A stretch of 64,000 nucleotides of DNA from Strongylocentrotus purpuratus (Eukaryota > Echinodermata > Echinoidea > Camarodonta > Strongylocentrotidae): positions 13,047,731-13,111,730 of the forward strand of contig NW_022145615.1 of NCBI RefSeq assembly GCF_000002235.5, in the 5' to 3' direction. A model generated the notes under the pieces. The model searched no databases, was not told the origin of the DNA, and saw only the letters and a list, made by a program, of their open reading frames with translations. The position numbers were made by a program, and so were the translations under genes. Positions 25,901-34,943 of the stretch are shown piece by piece; within the stretch, counting starts at the first letter, position 1; the number at the start of each line of letters is the position of its first letter.

Positions 25901-28900
25901 AGAAGCCTCTGATAAACATTTTGTTTAAATAGCTTCTAAAGTGATATAAATCATTTGTTTTGTCATACATTTCATCAGTATACTCACATAGCACAATATC
26001 TGTGAATACATAGGCTCGGCCAGCTAAAATTAGAATGGCAGCCATCTTGGAAGAAAATTGCAAAATTTGCAAAATAGTAAATAGTAATGCCCTGCCTCGT
26101 CCTTTTTTTTTAAAAGTCCAGACAAGAAACACATTATTTTTGTTATTTGGCCTTGTGATGTGTATGGAAATCATGTTCGGGGACCCATTGCATAAAACTT
26201 ACTACTGATGGTGACTTTGCCGTCAATATAAACTATTATATCCTGTATCAAAAATTTGTTGGCTTTTGATTGGTTGAGAGCTCGTTACATGACCAGAAAT
26301 ATTTGACCTATTTTTAGAAAGTACTATATGAGAGTACTATTTTGGTTTACTATTTGGGAGTTGAAAAAAAAATGTGAATTTTTTTTTCTTCAATTGAATC
26401 AATTTTTTTTCTTCAAATCTTAATTTAATGAAAACAAAATATTTTAATTTTTTTTTTTGTTCTAAATTTTTTTTCTCCAAAAAATGTTTTTTTTTAAATA
26501 TTTTTTTTTAAATAAATTTTTGATGCAGGATATAAAACAAATATACCATGCCTTCTATTCGAGGTACTGGTTAAACTATGGGCCTCGGTGACTCCAAAAG
26601 TACCATTTGCTATTGGAGTCACCTCTTGCGCATAATTTTAACCAGAACCTCTCAAGGCAGTGTATATTTGTATACTATGATGGCAACATCACTCCACAGC
26701 CAATCAATCAAGGTTTTGATGGAAATTACCTTTCGTGGTAAAATGACCATCAACGGTATTGTTTTATGCAACGAGGCCCAGAATTTGAAAGATCGTCTTG
26801 TTTAGTCTTGTATCTCTTCTTGTGCTTTTTGAAAGAAATATGTGTTTCTTTTTTTATTGACTCACACTGTACAGTCCATATCTTCTTCTTCTTCTTCTTC
26901 TTCTTCTTCTTCAAGATAATCTCCCTCCTTCAATACTTAACATTCTTGCAACTATGTGCTTTGAAAAATCAACCATCATATATATATATATGTGTTTTGC
27001 TCATTCTCATTAATTGTATTTAGTGGCTGGGTTAATGGCTTGCAGGCAATGGGAAGAGCTGACAATATCTCTGGAAAGGCCATCGCAGGATGTATGTTAA
27101 TAATTGCAGCACTTTTTACCGCCATGGCTGTCCTAGATGTCATCTATTTGCAAAAGGTTAACGACAATCAAACACGTACTTGTTCAAAAAGTCGAAGAAT
27201 GGCTTTAAAAGACGGACATACTGAAGCTGTTTCTCTTGCACTCATGAGTATAATACAGAAAAGAACAGAAATTGTCTTATTCATATGTGCATTCATACAA
27301 AGCCTATACATCTATCTACAAGTCATGATGCTCTCGTACAAATCAATGTGAAGGATTTTGTGAAGTTCATCAGGCAGTGTCTCTGTTTGTAGCTTCCATG
27401 AATATAAAACCCATACATCTTCCACAAATCAGTCAAACGCTTGTATACAAATCATTATGAAAGAGTTTGTAAATTCAGATTCAATACAAAGCCATTATCT
27501 ATTGTCAAAGCATTGAAATGTTTTTGTTCAAATTGCTGTGGTGAAATTGCATATGTATTGCATATATGATACAGGATGGTCCACAAGCAAAAATATGCAA
27601 AGTAGGAAGTCCCTTGTTGCTGATTCCATGGGCTTAGTTGAGGACTGTAAGGTTCTGAGACACACTCTTGTGCAATCTGAGCTATTTCTTGAAACATTTC
27701 CAAATAGATATTATGACTAAAATTTTATAGATAATCTTCAAATCTGTACAATAAAAATTCAAACCTGTCACTGTTACACGTTTCAAGCTTATCTTGAGCT
27801 CTGGTATGGTAATCGTATGTTGAGAGAACACGCTATAATTAATTCTGGATTGTTTATCCCATTGTAGATTGATTGTTTGAACCAGTAAAGTAAAAAATAA
27901 ACTCACACAAACTTGCTGGAAATCATCTTTCATAAAAACCACAACTCTCATTTGCACATAGTGACCTGTGTTAAGCACATGGTGTCGGGCCTACCTTAAT
28001 AGCTTGATTTCCATATCTTTCTATGCTCATAACTTGGCCCTTACCGAAATCGTTTTGGACATGTCATTTATTTGTAATCTTGAACATTCAGTGTCAATTT
28101 TGTTGGATTTTGTGAGAATTTATTTTCTATCATTACCAGAACTCAAGCTTATTTTTAAACCCCTTTTGGACCACACTGTATGATAGATGTATATTGCAAA
28201 TATCTATTACCGTAATTAACGTTGTATAAACCGCCCTTGTGTATTAACCGCACCCCTCTTTTTCGCCCTAAAAAAAAAAAAAAAAAAAATTGCTGACTTT
28301 TTTTTTTGCCAATTTACTGATTTGCCGACAAATTTAAGTGTTGTTCTAGTTTCCAAGTGGTGAGTCAACACACCAATTACTGAGCTGGGAGACATTGTCA
28401 GGCATAGCGCCAGGTGGAGGGGCATAAATCGAAAATTATTTATTTTTTTTTTTTTTTTTTTTTTTTGTTGGTGTACCGTATATAAGCCGCACCCCAACTT
28501 TTTCGGCGGCAAAAAGGTGCGGTTAATACACCGTTAATTACGGTAAATTTTTGTATGAAGATTATGAATTTGTTCTTTTGCACTCAAACCAAAATATGAA
28601 TCTGTGCCTCTTTGTCGTCTTTTAAAGGTAGTGTATCCCTTTTGCAGCTAACATTAAATTCGGTAGAACTTTGCAGAAATTAGGAATATGTCTTATTTGT
28701 GAAATTCAAACGTTAGCAGTGTACTAGTATTTAACTTATTCAAGGAAAACCTGTCTACTTTCTAGACTTCACTGTCAGACAGTATTAAGCGACTGACTGA
28801 CTTCTTTTTTTCTTTGGTAATAACATACATAAAATGAGCTGTACACGAGCATTTGTCCAAATCAATAACCCACTTGTAATGACCAAAATTAAACTGATTG

Positions 28901-29564
28901 ATTTGGTACAAGGGTCTGAAAATCAAACTATTTAATTAACAGACCGCGATTGCTAAATTCGATTTGACAACAAACGGTTGTTAACTTTCCCACAAAAAGA
29001 CATTTTCAATCCCTTTGGGGGAAGTTCTAAATTAGTATTAAATGTTGTTGGAATCTAACCTTTTCATTTTATTAGCCTGCAAATGGGACATAGTACCTTT
29101 AAGCTGTTTTTTATTGCCATATTGGGAGAAGGCAAAATTAGTACATGAATTTGCTATAAACAACATGAATGTAGAAGACAACCACTATGTTGCCAATAAG
29201 CCTGAAACATTTGTAGTTAATACGTTTGACATGAACATTTCATAGAACAATCTAATTAAAGGGATCATTATTACACTCTGGAAATATATTTCTACTACAT
29301 GTACATAAGCACTCATTTCATTTTTGTTACATGGAACTAATCCTCCCTTTCATTGTTCAACGAACCCCGCAGGTTCATGCATTGTACCGAGGAACCGGCG
29401 CCAGCTTTTCAAAGGCCCAGGAAGAGTTTGCAAAGGGCGTCGTCACCAACCCCGGTGTGCAAACCGCCACGAGACAAGCTGCGGCTAGTGCTGTGAGCGG
29501 CGCCACGACGTCCATGTTCAGCTCGGGCGGAGGAGGAGCAGCAGCAGGAAACAATAGGATGTGA
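12377..29564 (+). CDS. SCAMP: SCAMP, secretory carrier-associated membrane protein (5' partial, with alternative exons)
   Basis: Exons: 12377-12457, 13755-13880, 15007-15115, 15930-16058, 19056-19221 or 20052-20217, 22612-22713, then one of 24004-24145, 25262-25403 or 27024-27156, then 29373-29564 (TGA at 29562-29564). All joins keep frame with GT-AG introns. The visible exons give 348 residues (345 with the third span-4 exon); human SCAMP1 has 338. The order is typical of the family: an NPF motif, a proline-rich stretch with PPAY, a coiled coil, the NNWPPLP-to-FQKVVKL region, four membrane spans with the E peptide CW(Y/F)RP(M/L)YKAFR between spans 2 and 3, and a cytosolic tail beginning [12 protein letters not shown]. 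SCAMPs are carriers in post-Golgi, endosomal and secretory recycling; NPF motifs bind EH-domain proteins. A first exon with further NPF repeats is expected, but a scan of 1-12376 for NPF codons found none, so it probably lies upstream. Family assignment is very secure; isoform choice is inferred. Confidence 0.96.
12537..13271. mobile_element. MITE with perfect termini and TA duplication, 79 nt after SCAMP exon 2
   Basis: Ends ATACCCCATTCACAGTGG and its exact complement, flanked by TA. The 735-bp interior is GC-rich and repeats the palindrome GCGACAGCAGCGGGAC...GTCCCGCTGCTGTCGC plus CCTTCACACTGA, giving strong foldback potential. No transposase. Confidence 0.85.
13755..13880 (+). CDS. SCAMP: SCAMP exon 3: proline-rich linker with PPAY motif
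   Basis: 126 nt, phase 0 at both ends, TTTAG acceptor and GTGAGT donor. It encodes a proline/glutamine-rich linker ending [17 protein letters not shown] fits the PPxY consensus for WW domains; in vertebrate SCAMP3 such a motif recruits Nedd4-type ubiquitin ligases, so similar ubiquitin-linked sorting is possible here (inference). A GAT microsatellite begins about 15 nt past the donor. Confidence 0.93.
13896..14516. repeat. (GAT)n microsatellite blocks
   Basis: Two blocks, 13896-13985 and 14285-14515, of GAT/GAG trinucleotides in SCAMP intron 3. Between them (14027-14080) is a diverged copy of part of exon 3 (GATGGCACAAACATCAGAG, ATGCACAGTCAGCTCAG). The long poly-Met/poly-Ile ORFs here are artefacts. 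Confidence 0.85.
15007..15115 (+). CDS. SCAMP: SCAMP exon 4: coiled coil
   Basis: 109 nt, phase 0 in and phase 1 out. Encodes a charged helix with the core [15 protein letters not shown], nearly the same as the SCAMP1 coiled coil ([15 protein letters not shown]). Acceptor GTAG at 15003-15006, donor GTAAGA. Confidence 0.95.
15586..15902 (+). mobile_element. tRNA-derived SINE, copy 2
   Basis: A-box TGGTCTAGTGGATAAGTCAC, then ATGTCCTTTGACAAGACGTT, the SINE body CCAGGGAGTGGAGAATGTGC, GTAAAGGGCTTGGAGACATC and a (ATT)n tail. Lies in SCAMP intron 4, sense strand, just before exon 5. Confidence 0.87.
15930..16058 (+). CDS. SCAMP: SCAMP exon 5: conserved pre-membrane region and start of span 1
   Basis: 129 nt, phase 1 in and out. 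Reads [19 protein letters not shown] then [20 protein letters not shown], the most conserved juxtamembrane block of animal SCAMPs. The codon split at its 3' end joins equally well to either version of the next exon. Confidence 0.96.
16590..16868 (-). mobile_element. tRNA-derived SINE of a second family
   Basis: On the minus strand it begins with a tRNA-like head (A-box GGCTCAGTCAGTAGAGCG, B-box GGGTTCGAACCCC at 16804-16816) followed by CATACCAAAAGACGTTAAAA and GTTGTTGCTACCTTGTTTGG, ending in (ATT)n at 16598-16610. The body resembles the conserved core of SINEs known across marine invertebrates. The tRNA head alone is not a gene. Confidence 0.8.
17814..18787 (+). mobile_element. Non-autonomous element with five 150-bp tandem units
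   Basis: Starts ATGCCTCCGTTACGAAGTAG and ends ATGACGGAGGCAT (inverted termini ATGCCTCCGT). After a CCGT/ACGT simple repeat (17866-17930) come units of about 150 bp starting near 17936, 18085, 18236, 18387 and 18538 with GTGATCGCGTTATCTGAAGA. Units 1-3 carry AGGTCAAAGGTCAAAGGTCA or close to it. A truncated copy of the start is at 50128-50181. Confidence 0.75.
18830..19001. mobile_element. MITE with CAGTCAAACCTG termini, next to SCAMP exon 6a
   Basis: Ends CAGTCAAACCTG and CAGGTTTGACTG; TA precedes the left end but TC follows the right, so the target is unclear. 172 bp with GGTCTTTGTAGACAGGT twice inside. Its right end is 54 nt upstream of exon 6a, so it occupies the exon's branch-point neighbourhood. 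Confidence 0.75.
19056..19221 (+). CDS. SCAMP: SCAMP alternative exon 6a: spans 1-2 and E peptide, version a
   Basis: 166 nt, phase 1 in and phase 2 out. Encodes [19 protein letters not shown] (rest of span 1), a GGSSAG turn, span 2 ([18 protein letters not shown]) and the E peptide [11 protein letters not shown]. Acceptor CTCTCTCCCAG, strong donor AG|GTAAGG. It matches exon 6b at 29 of 56 residues with no gaps. It carries the canonical CWYRP, as in vertebrate SCAMPs; synthetic E peptide of SCAMP2 is known to block late exocytosis. A short MITE ends 54 nt before the exon. Confidence 0.95.
19500..20040 (+). repeat. CU-rich tandem repeat between SCAMP exons 6a and 6b
   Basis: About 540 nt of near-pure pyrimidine, units such as CTCTCTCCTCCCATCTCTTT. 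On the RNA this is a dense cluster of UCUU and CUCUCU, the binding words of PTB-type splicing regulators, directly upstream of exon 6b. Confidence 0.92.
20052..20217 (+). CDS. SCAMP: SCAMP alternative exon 6b: spans 1-2 and E peptide, version b
   Basis: 166 nt, same phases and exact length as exon 6a. Encodes [25 protein letters not shown], span 2 ([18 protein letters not shown]) and E peptide [11 protein letters not shown]. The tryptophan, arginine and proline of the E peptide are kept, Tyr is Phe and Met is Leu. Conservation by codon rather than by base shows purifying selection, not a dead copy. The donor (CAG|GTATTG) is weaker than that of 6a, and the acceptor follows about 540 nt of CU-rich repeat. 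Joining 6a to 6b would shift the frame. Confidence 0.93.
21129..21733. mobile_element. Foldback Tc1/mariner-type element
   Basis: TA-flanked, with ends CAGTGTGAGTCAAAAAAAAG and complement. The arms are over 200 bp (about 21129-21340 and 21520-21733) and near-identical, including GATGAACAGGAGGCATTGTT; a spacer of about 180 bp separates them. No transposase. Confidence 0.9.
22612..22713 (+). CDS. SCAMP: SCAMP exon 7: span 3 (constant)
   Basis: 102 nt, phase 2 in and out. Reads [19 protein letters not shown] then [15 protein letters not shown], matching the SCAMP1 segment RSDSSFRFFVFFF..., third span. Donor AGT|GTGAGT. It is the only exon between the two duplicated sets and serves all isoforms. 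Confidence 0.93.
24004..24145 (+). CDS. SCAMP: SCAMP alternative exon 8a: span 3-4 loop and span 4, version a
   Basis: 142 nt, phase 2 in and phase 0 out. After the split Val codon it reads [20 protein letters not shown] then [20 protein letters not shown] and DLFFLIK. Acceptor TTTATCAG, donor AAG|GTATAA. 23 of 47 residues equal exon 8b without gaps. Confidence 0.91.
25262..25403 (+). CDS. SCAMP: SCAMP alternative exon 8b: span 3-4 loop and span 4, version b
   Basis: 142 nt, same phases and length as 8a. Reads [20 protein letters not shown] then [20 protein letters not shown] and DLLYLFK. Acceptor ACTTTAG, donor AAG|GTATAT running into a short TA repeat. Open, conservatively substituted, and joined to constant exons 7 and 9 in frame. 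Confidence 0.91.
25653..26069. repeat. Tandem duplication of about 210 bp
   Basis: Two copies share GCTTCTAAAGTGATA, AATACATAGGCTCGGCCAGC and GCAGCCATCTTGGAAG, each starting at a TTTACTATTCAG motif. In SCAMP intron between exons 8b and 8c. Confidence 0.9.
27024..27156 (+). CDS. SCAMP: SCAMP alternative exon 8c: span 3-4 loop and span 4, version c (closest to vertebrate form)
   Basis: 133 nt, nine shorter than 8a and 8b but with the same phases. Reads [20 protein letters not shown] then [20 protein letters not shown] and YLQK. The GW start and IIAALFTA match human SCAMP1 (GWISSL...IIAALFTA) better than 8a or 8b do, so this is probably the ancestral copy. Acceptor TATTTAG, donor AAG|GTTAAC, the weakest of the three. 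Confidence 0.92.
27572..28178. mobile_element. Tc1/mariner-type non-autonomous element, copy 1
   Basis: TA-flanked; ends CAGGATGGTCCA and TGGACCACACTG. The right half (27960-28150) has GGTGTCGGGCCTACC, TATCTTTCTATGCTCAT and CATTCAGTGT, shared with 54900-55110 and, reversed, 40612-40800. Confidence 0.75.
28208..28545. mobile_element. MITE with TACCGTAATTAACG termini
   Basis: Ends TACCGTAATTAACG and CGTTAATTACGGTA. The next inner blocks, TATTAACCGCACCCCTCTTT and AAAAGGTGCGGTTAATA, are also inverted, with poly(A) and poly(T) runs between. Confidence 0.8.
28626..29098. mobile_element. MITE with TTAA target duplication (Kolobok-like)
   Basis: TTAA at 28622-28625 and 29099-29102; ends AGGTAGTGTATCCC and GGGACATAGTACCT. 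473 bp, no ORF of note. In the last SCAMP intron. Confidence 0.75.
29373..29564 (+). CDS. SCAMP: SCAMP exon 9: cytosolic tail and stop
   Basis: 192 nt from a CGCAG acceptor to TGA. Reads [20 protein letters not shown] then [20 protein letters not shown] and a Gly/Ala-rich end finishing NNRM. Vertebrate SCAMP tails share VHxLYRxTGASFxKAQxEFAxGV. GC content is clearly higher than around it, as expected for coding sequence. Confidence 0.96.
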   Translation, partial: VHALYRGTGASFSKAQEEFAKGVVTNPGVQTATRQAAASAVSGATTSMFSSGGGGAAAGNNRM

Positions 29565-32040
29565 GCAGGAGACGTTTAATAGCGGAGAGATTGACATTTC
29601 TATCAAAGGACTGTGTAATTGACTAAATCTGGAGTAATTTTTAGTTTCATGTATAGAGGTTAGAAGTTGGAGTTGACAGGGAAAGACTTGTATATCCTGA
29701 TTAAATCCTGCAGTGACATCATGGAAGAATGATATTCTGTATCAAGCAGAGGTTTTTTTTTATATGAAGAAGCTACTTCTGCCCTTTCATCAAACATATG
29801 ATACATCAATCACAACTATAATTAACAATAACAGTCATACCGAGCAGGGAGAAATGGGCTTGGCATGTTTTATTTCACTCTTTCTTATTTTCTTTGTTTA
29901 AGATTAACATGCTCAAAATGTTCATATGAAAAGTTCTTTGAACACACAGTGTATGTCTTTATATATATTTATCTTATCAGCTTTGTCGTCGTACTCGCTC
30001 CTTGTGTAATTGTCATTCTTTGTGTGTCAAAGGTCATTGCTGAGATTCACAAGGTATTTCTAATGTAATGGTGTGCCGATAGAGGAGACATTAGCCTTGA
30101 CCAATGTGAAGTAAACTGTATTTTTTCAGTCGAGTTGACCTAGTGAAGAAATGGCTTGATTTTGGTGGTTTGGAAATATATCAAGATCTCCTATCGCCTA
30201 TATTCCAAAATTGTCTGTTCAAACCCAGAAGGGCGTTCACTCTATGTTTAAGTATCTTCTTTCTGGCTGCGATCACTTTTCACTCCAATTGGCCACATTA
30301 ATTGGTTAATATGTCAGAGCCTCATTACTTTTATGCCATCATTTGGAACACTTTAATGCGAAACATTATGAAGTTGTCACATACATCACGGGGGCGAGAA
30401 CCAAAGTGAGAGGAAATGTTTAATATGAGCTTGTTTACGTTTTTTAAGTGCAAGAAATGATACAACCTATCGATCTTCCTGATTCAATGACAGTCAAGAG
30501 GAAACATGTTCTGTAATAAGTGCAACAATGATCTTTGTCACCTTTAATTAGGTTTATTTTCATTTTTATTTATTTATAATTTTCTTTTTATAATGTGGTC
30601 AGCTACTCATTACTTCAGCTGAGACTACATTTATTTTCCCATTCCATTCCATTTATATGTTCAGGGACTGTGACCTGTGAGGGTAACGTCAACCCAATAA
30701 TCTGTCATATTTTGTAAACCACTAACTACTATATTCGTTCACGTGGCAATTGTGGACACTCTTTCTGAATGGCAGCATATTTCAGACCTGTCTGGTTCAA
30801 TTTTCACATTCAAAGGAAAATCTTGTTTAAAATCAAGTTTTGTGATGAAGAGATCAGATGCTGGCAGAAAATGTGCTGTTGGGTGCTCTCTTACATTTTC
30901 TGTACCTCTTGATGGGTAATTTCTATTTTGTATAGTACCAGAAATGTATTTGAGTATTGGTTTTGACCCAGATTGATAATGAACCCCACCCCACCCCCCT
31001 TTAAACACATTCATGGAATGTTGTGATTATAGGGAACATGAAGTTGGCACCAAGCATTGAAAAATTGATGGATTTTATATGAATTGGTTGTCTGTGTATA
31101 ACACTTGGAAGTTGTGTTCAGCCAAATGTTTTATATGATGTATTTTTGTCGCAAAAAAGTTATGTATTAAAGTTATGAATTATACTATATCTTGTGATTG
31201 ATTTACTAAAAATGTCTATCCATACATATATATGATAATGGCCTATCAGATAGAGACAAATTAAATGAAAATGTATTGTATAAAGTTTGATATTATATGT
31301 TATTGGTGGGTGGAGGATCAGTGAATTATGCATAAATGTACATTTCTGCATTCAAGTTCTAACTTATAGAATGTCAAGGTCATGAGATGTTCTTCAAAAG
31401 ATCAATGTCATGAAGTATTCTGTATATAACCTGGTAAGAGGTCAACAGAGAGGGAGTCCTCTCGTTGCTTTCTATATTATTTTAAGATATCTCATTAAAT
31501 AGGACTTATTTTTTTCTCATTATATTCCTTTCAAAGCTACATGTACATGCATCATAGAAAGAAAAATGAATGCATTGTTCAGTCATTGTGAAAAGAAATA
31601 TATGTATTCTATGATGTTTCTTTCACTGTGGGTACTCAACATAATTATACTCTAAACATATACTCTACGCATTGCTTGAGATATGCCTGACATTGCAAGA
31701 TCATAATCTTAAACTTGCCCTGAGACTCAAATTAGTTGCAGAATTCAGTAGACAATCTTTTCCATTGGTTGTCTGTTATAAAATGTTATCAATTATAAAT
31801 CCCCACTTAAAACAGAGCATAACCAATTTTGCAATTGATGAACTTAGCTTTGAAATACCATCTAAGTCACTTTGCATTAAAAAGAGCATACAGCGTGCAG
31901 ATATTATTGTATGGATTATTGGTATGGTATCCTTCGTTAATTCACTGTCATGGTTTTCATTTTGTAGATACATTTCCATACATTTTTGTTTGTAATTGTA
32001 GAAAAAAAAGCAATTTATAGTACTATTGTTGTAATAAAGG
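29565..32040 (+). other. SCAMP: Probable SCAMP 3' untranslated region
   Basis: AT-rich, no exon on either strand. AATAAA at 32033-32038 is a candidate polyadenylation signal, but earlier or later sites are possible. Confidence 0.45.
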
Positions 32041-33195
32041 AACACTGCAATGGATGGATAAAATGTATTTTTCAGTAAGCTAGGTCTGTACTTGTGCTTG
32101 TTCCCTTGTCGTAATAGAGATTATGTAGATAGTTATGCTATACTTTGATGAATACAGTTAGTCATATTGATCGAGACTGCATTAAGATATGTAAAACATA
32201 CAAGTTGAATGGGAGAGTGGCCATGCAAGGCAAAGTTGGTGACCTGTTTACCATATGCCCACATACATGTAGCCATGGTTTCACGTAATCTATTTTAGGG
32301 AGTGGGATGGGTCCTGATTGAGGTTTTGGAGGTCTGTATGTGTGATCTCTGTTCTAACATTTGGAAATTTGGGTGTTGGGATGTAGCTTTTGTGTTGCAG
32401 TCGCCTTTTAGTGTTGAGTCCTAAATGTAGCATTCATTTCTAGTTTACCCTTCAGTAAAGCTAGGCTGCAGACAGATTAAAGTCAGTGGTGACATACCTG
32501 TAGATTGGGTTCTAGTTTGGCGAAACCCCCCTTTTTTGTATTAACAAAATAAATATTTCTACAGGAAAATTGTAAAGGGATCTGAAAAACAAGCATTATA
32601 ATGTGTATGACATAATCAGAATGATTTATTTGTACAAATTTAATTCTTCATACTTGAAGACTGAATGAAGTTATTAGGTTTGTATACATATATGCAGAAA
32701 AACATATGGGGAAACATTTCATACATAATTGCTGTCCATGTCATGTTTAACTTTTTTTCTACACTGTATTCTTGATTTGTTTCCCATTAAAGACTTGCAT
32801 AGACCTATCTGATATTAAATGATCATTGTGACCTGTTGTCTTATTTTTCTCTTTAATATATACCAACTGTAATGATACATGTTACATGTATATCTCTTAA
32901 ATCTAAACGTTTTTAGTCATACATGTTTTATATTTTATATAAAAGTAAGCTAAAATTATACTGAATATGAAGAATTGTTTTAAGATTAAACTGTGCATGG
33001 ATTGATGCAACTTACAGAAACCAGGGCCAGTATTCATAAAGCCCCAGTTATAAGTGTATTGCAGCCTAAAGTTGACAACTAGCTTAGTACGGCTTTATTG
33101 CATATGAGCCCAGGCTTCTCTATGCAGAGGGTGTCTTGATATGATGTGGATGTGTATGTACATCAGTGGTTAAGTGATTGAGGAATATGTGAATT
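32041..33195. other. Intergenic sequence, no gene seen
   Basis: AT-rich DNA between the SCAMP 3' end and a LINE remnant. No supported feature. Confidence 0.5.
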
Positions 33196-33789
33196 TCAAT
33201 TCAATTCATTCATTTTTCCTCTTTCAATTGTTCATATTTACAATGATGGTACGTTTTAACATATTCACATATTTATATACATATAGATCAATTTGCACAA
33301 TACAATACATTAAAAAAGTAAACATGAAATTGAAAGGGAAGGAGGGCCGACTAAAAAGCTGAGCTTGTAGGGTGTTGGCCCCCCTGTAAAAGTAATTATC
33401 GTGAATTATTATTTTATGAGAAAAGAACCACAATAATAGTAACTGATTCAGTAATACTACAAAAAAATCACTTTTAAACGCAAAACATTGATAAATACAT
33501 GTTTATAAAAAGAAACAATAAAAGTTGCATAAAGTCACACTACAAATTATATTTGATTGAGGAATGCAATAGCCTAGTAAATATTCAGAAGAAAACTTTT
33601 AAGTCTCCTTTTGAAAATTTGTATCAAATTACACTGTATAATATCATTTGAAAGAGAATTCCACAGTTTTGGACCTGTAAAATCAAATGTCTTTTGTGCA
33701 AAAGATGTTCTATTTAATGGTAGATGTAAAGAGCTCGCCTGAAAGAAAGTGGATTTTCTCATTATTTTCATCACCTCATGATTTACCAA
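33196..33789 (-). mobile_element. 3' end of a non-LTR retrotransposon (LINE)
   Basis: Minus strand 33789 down to 33574 encodes the common LINE C-terminus: FDFTGPKLWNSLSNDI then FKRRLKSFLL and a stop (compare PxLWNSLPxxI...FKxxLKxxLF of CR1/Jockey-like elements). A 3' UTR and a short TTGAA tail follow down to about 33196. Only the end is present, as is usual for 5'-truncated LINEs. Confidence 0.75.
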
Positions 33790-34780
33790 AGAAATATTGG
33801 TACAATCTCAAATTTTGACAAACGAGACAAGGGGGAAAACACGGAAAGGAGAAAGAGAGAGACACAAGTATAGCCAGGAAGAGAGAGGGTGGTGGAGATT
33901 ATTGTGCTCCCGAATAATAGATTGCTACAAACTTTGTAATAATGTGAGGCTCCCTTGACCCCCCTCCCCATAAAATAGCAGGCTACGGCAATGGTTGATA
34001 AATGGTGAAGGGAATAATTGGAATATTACATTCAAATAATTATTGAGTTTACTTCCCCCCCCCCCCCCCCCCCCCCCCCGCAATAAGAACAGAGATGTAA
34101 AATCACTGCACTCCTGTTCTTCAGTAAGAAAGTAGCTAGCATGGGGCCATGCCATAAGCTATAAGGTACAATAGGGGAAGGCGGTTCTGGTCATATAGTA
34201 GACAAATTAATTGATGCAAATGAACAAAGAGTTATTAAGTTGATGGATGAGTATAGCAAAGAATTTACATATTTCCATGTTCCATCCTACCCTTCCCCTT
34301 TCTTTCCTTTTCTCTTTATTTTGTAATATAGGCCTACAGTTCTTTCTATTCTTATGATTTTCCTTCTTTACTGTTTTTCTCTCCTGTATTAATAAATTGT
34401 TAAAGTTCTCCTTTCTTCTTTTGCTTTGTTTGTTTCCTTGTTTGCTTGCGTTTTACTTCTGTTTTGTGCCCTGCGGCTATTTCAGAATTTGCCGAAGCTC
34501 AGTAGCTAACCTAATCTGGAGGAATTCAATACCCAGCAGCGGAAGAAACTAAATAGAGAGATTTTTGCTCTAGAATGCCCCCGAAGAGCTCTCGTATGAG
34601 AATTTTGAAATGGAAATAAACAATAAAAATTGAAGCTAGAAAGTTTCAAATATAATAGCAGGAAATAAAAGGAGTTCCCCCGGAGACATGGAATACTTTT
34701 GCCCTAATCCAACCCCACGTAAAGCTGCATGACTCCCACGCCCCGCTAAATATTATTTCCTTTTTCTTATTTTCGTTAGA
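33790..34780. other. Intergenic sequence with a long poly(C) run
   Basis: A C run of over 20 bases lies at 34056-34079. No gene found. Confidence 0.6.
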
Positions 34781-34786
34781 GATACC

Positions 34787-34816
34787 TTACGTCAATTTCT
34801 TCACTTTTCACTTCCG
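34787..34816 (+). promoter_or_regulatory. Possible OSTF1 promoter sites
   Basis: TTACGTCA (34787-34794, CREB/ATF-like) and ACTTCCG (34810-34816, ETS-like) lie 80-110 bp before the OSTF1 ATG. Both are common in housekeeping-type promoters. TSS unknown; the TATAG at 34867-34871 could instead be a 5' UTR splice acceptor. Confidence 0.35.
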
Positions 34817-34894
34817 TGTTTGTTTACATCCTGAAATTGAACGTAATTTGGTTTATTCCTTGTGTTTATAGGAAAATTACACTCTATAATAAAG

Positions 34895-34943
34895 ATGTCG
34901 ACCCCTTCTAGACCTGCACCACCAAGACCTCAGCCGAAACCAG
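34895..34943 (+). CDS. OSTF1: OSTF1 exon 1: start and proline-rich N-terminus
   Basis: ATG in context AAAG-ATG-T; reads [16 protein letters not shown] and a split Gly. Donor G|GTAAAT. Human OSTF1 likewise begins with a short Pro/Lys-rich leader before GQVKVFR. Confidence 0.93.
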
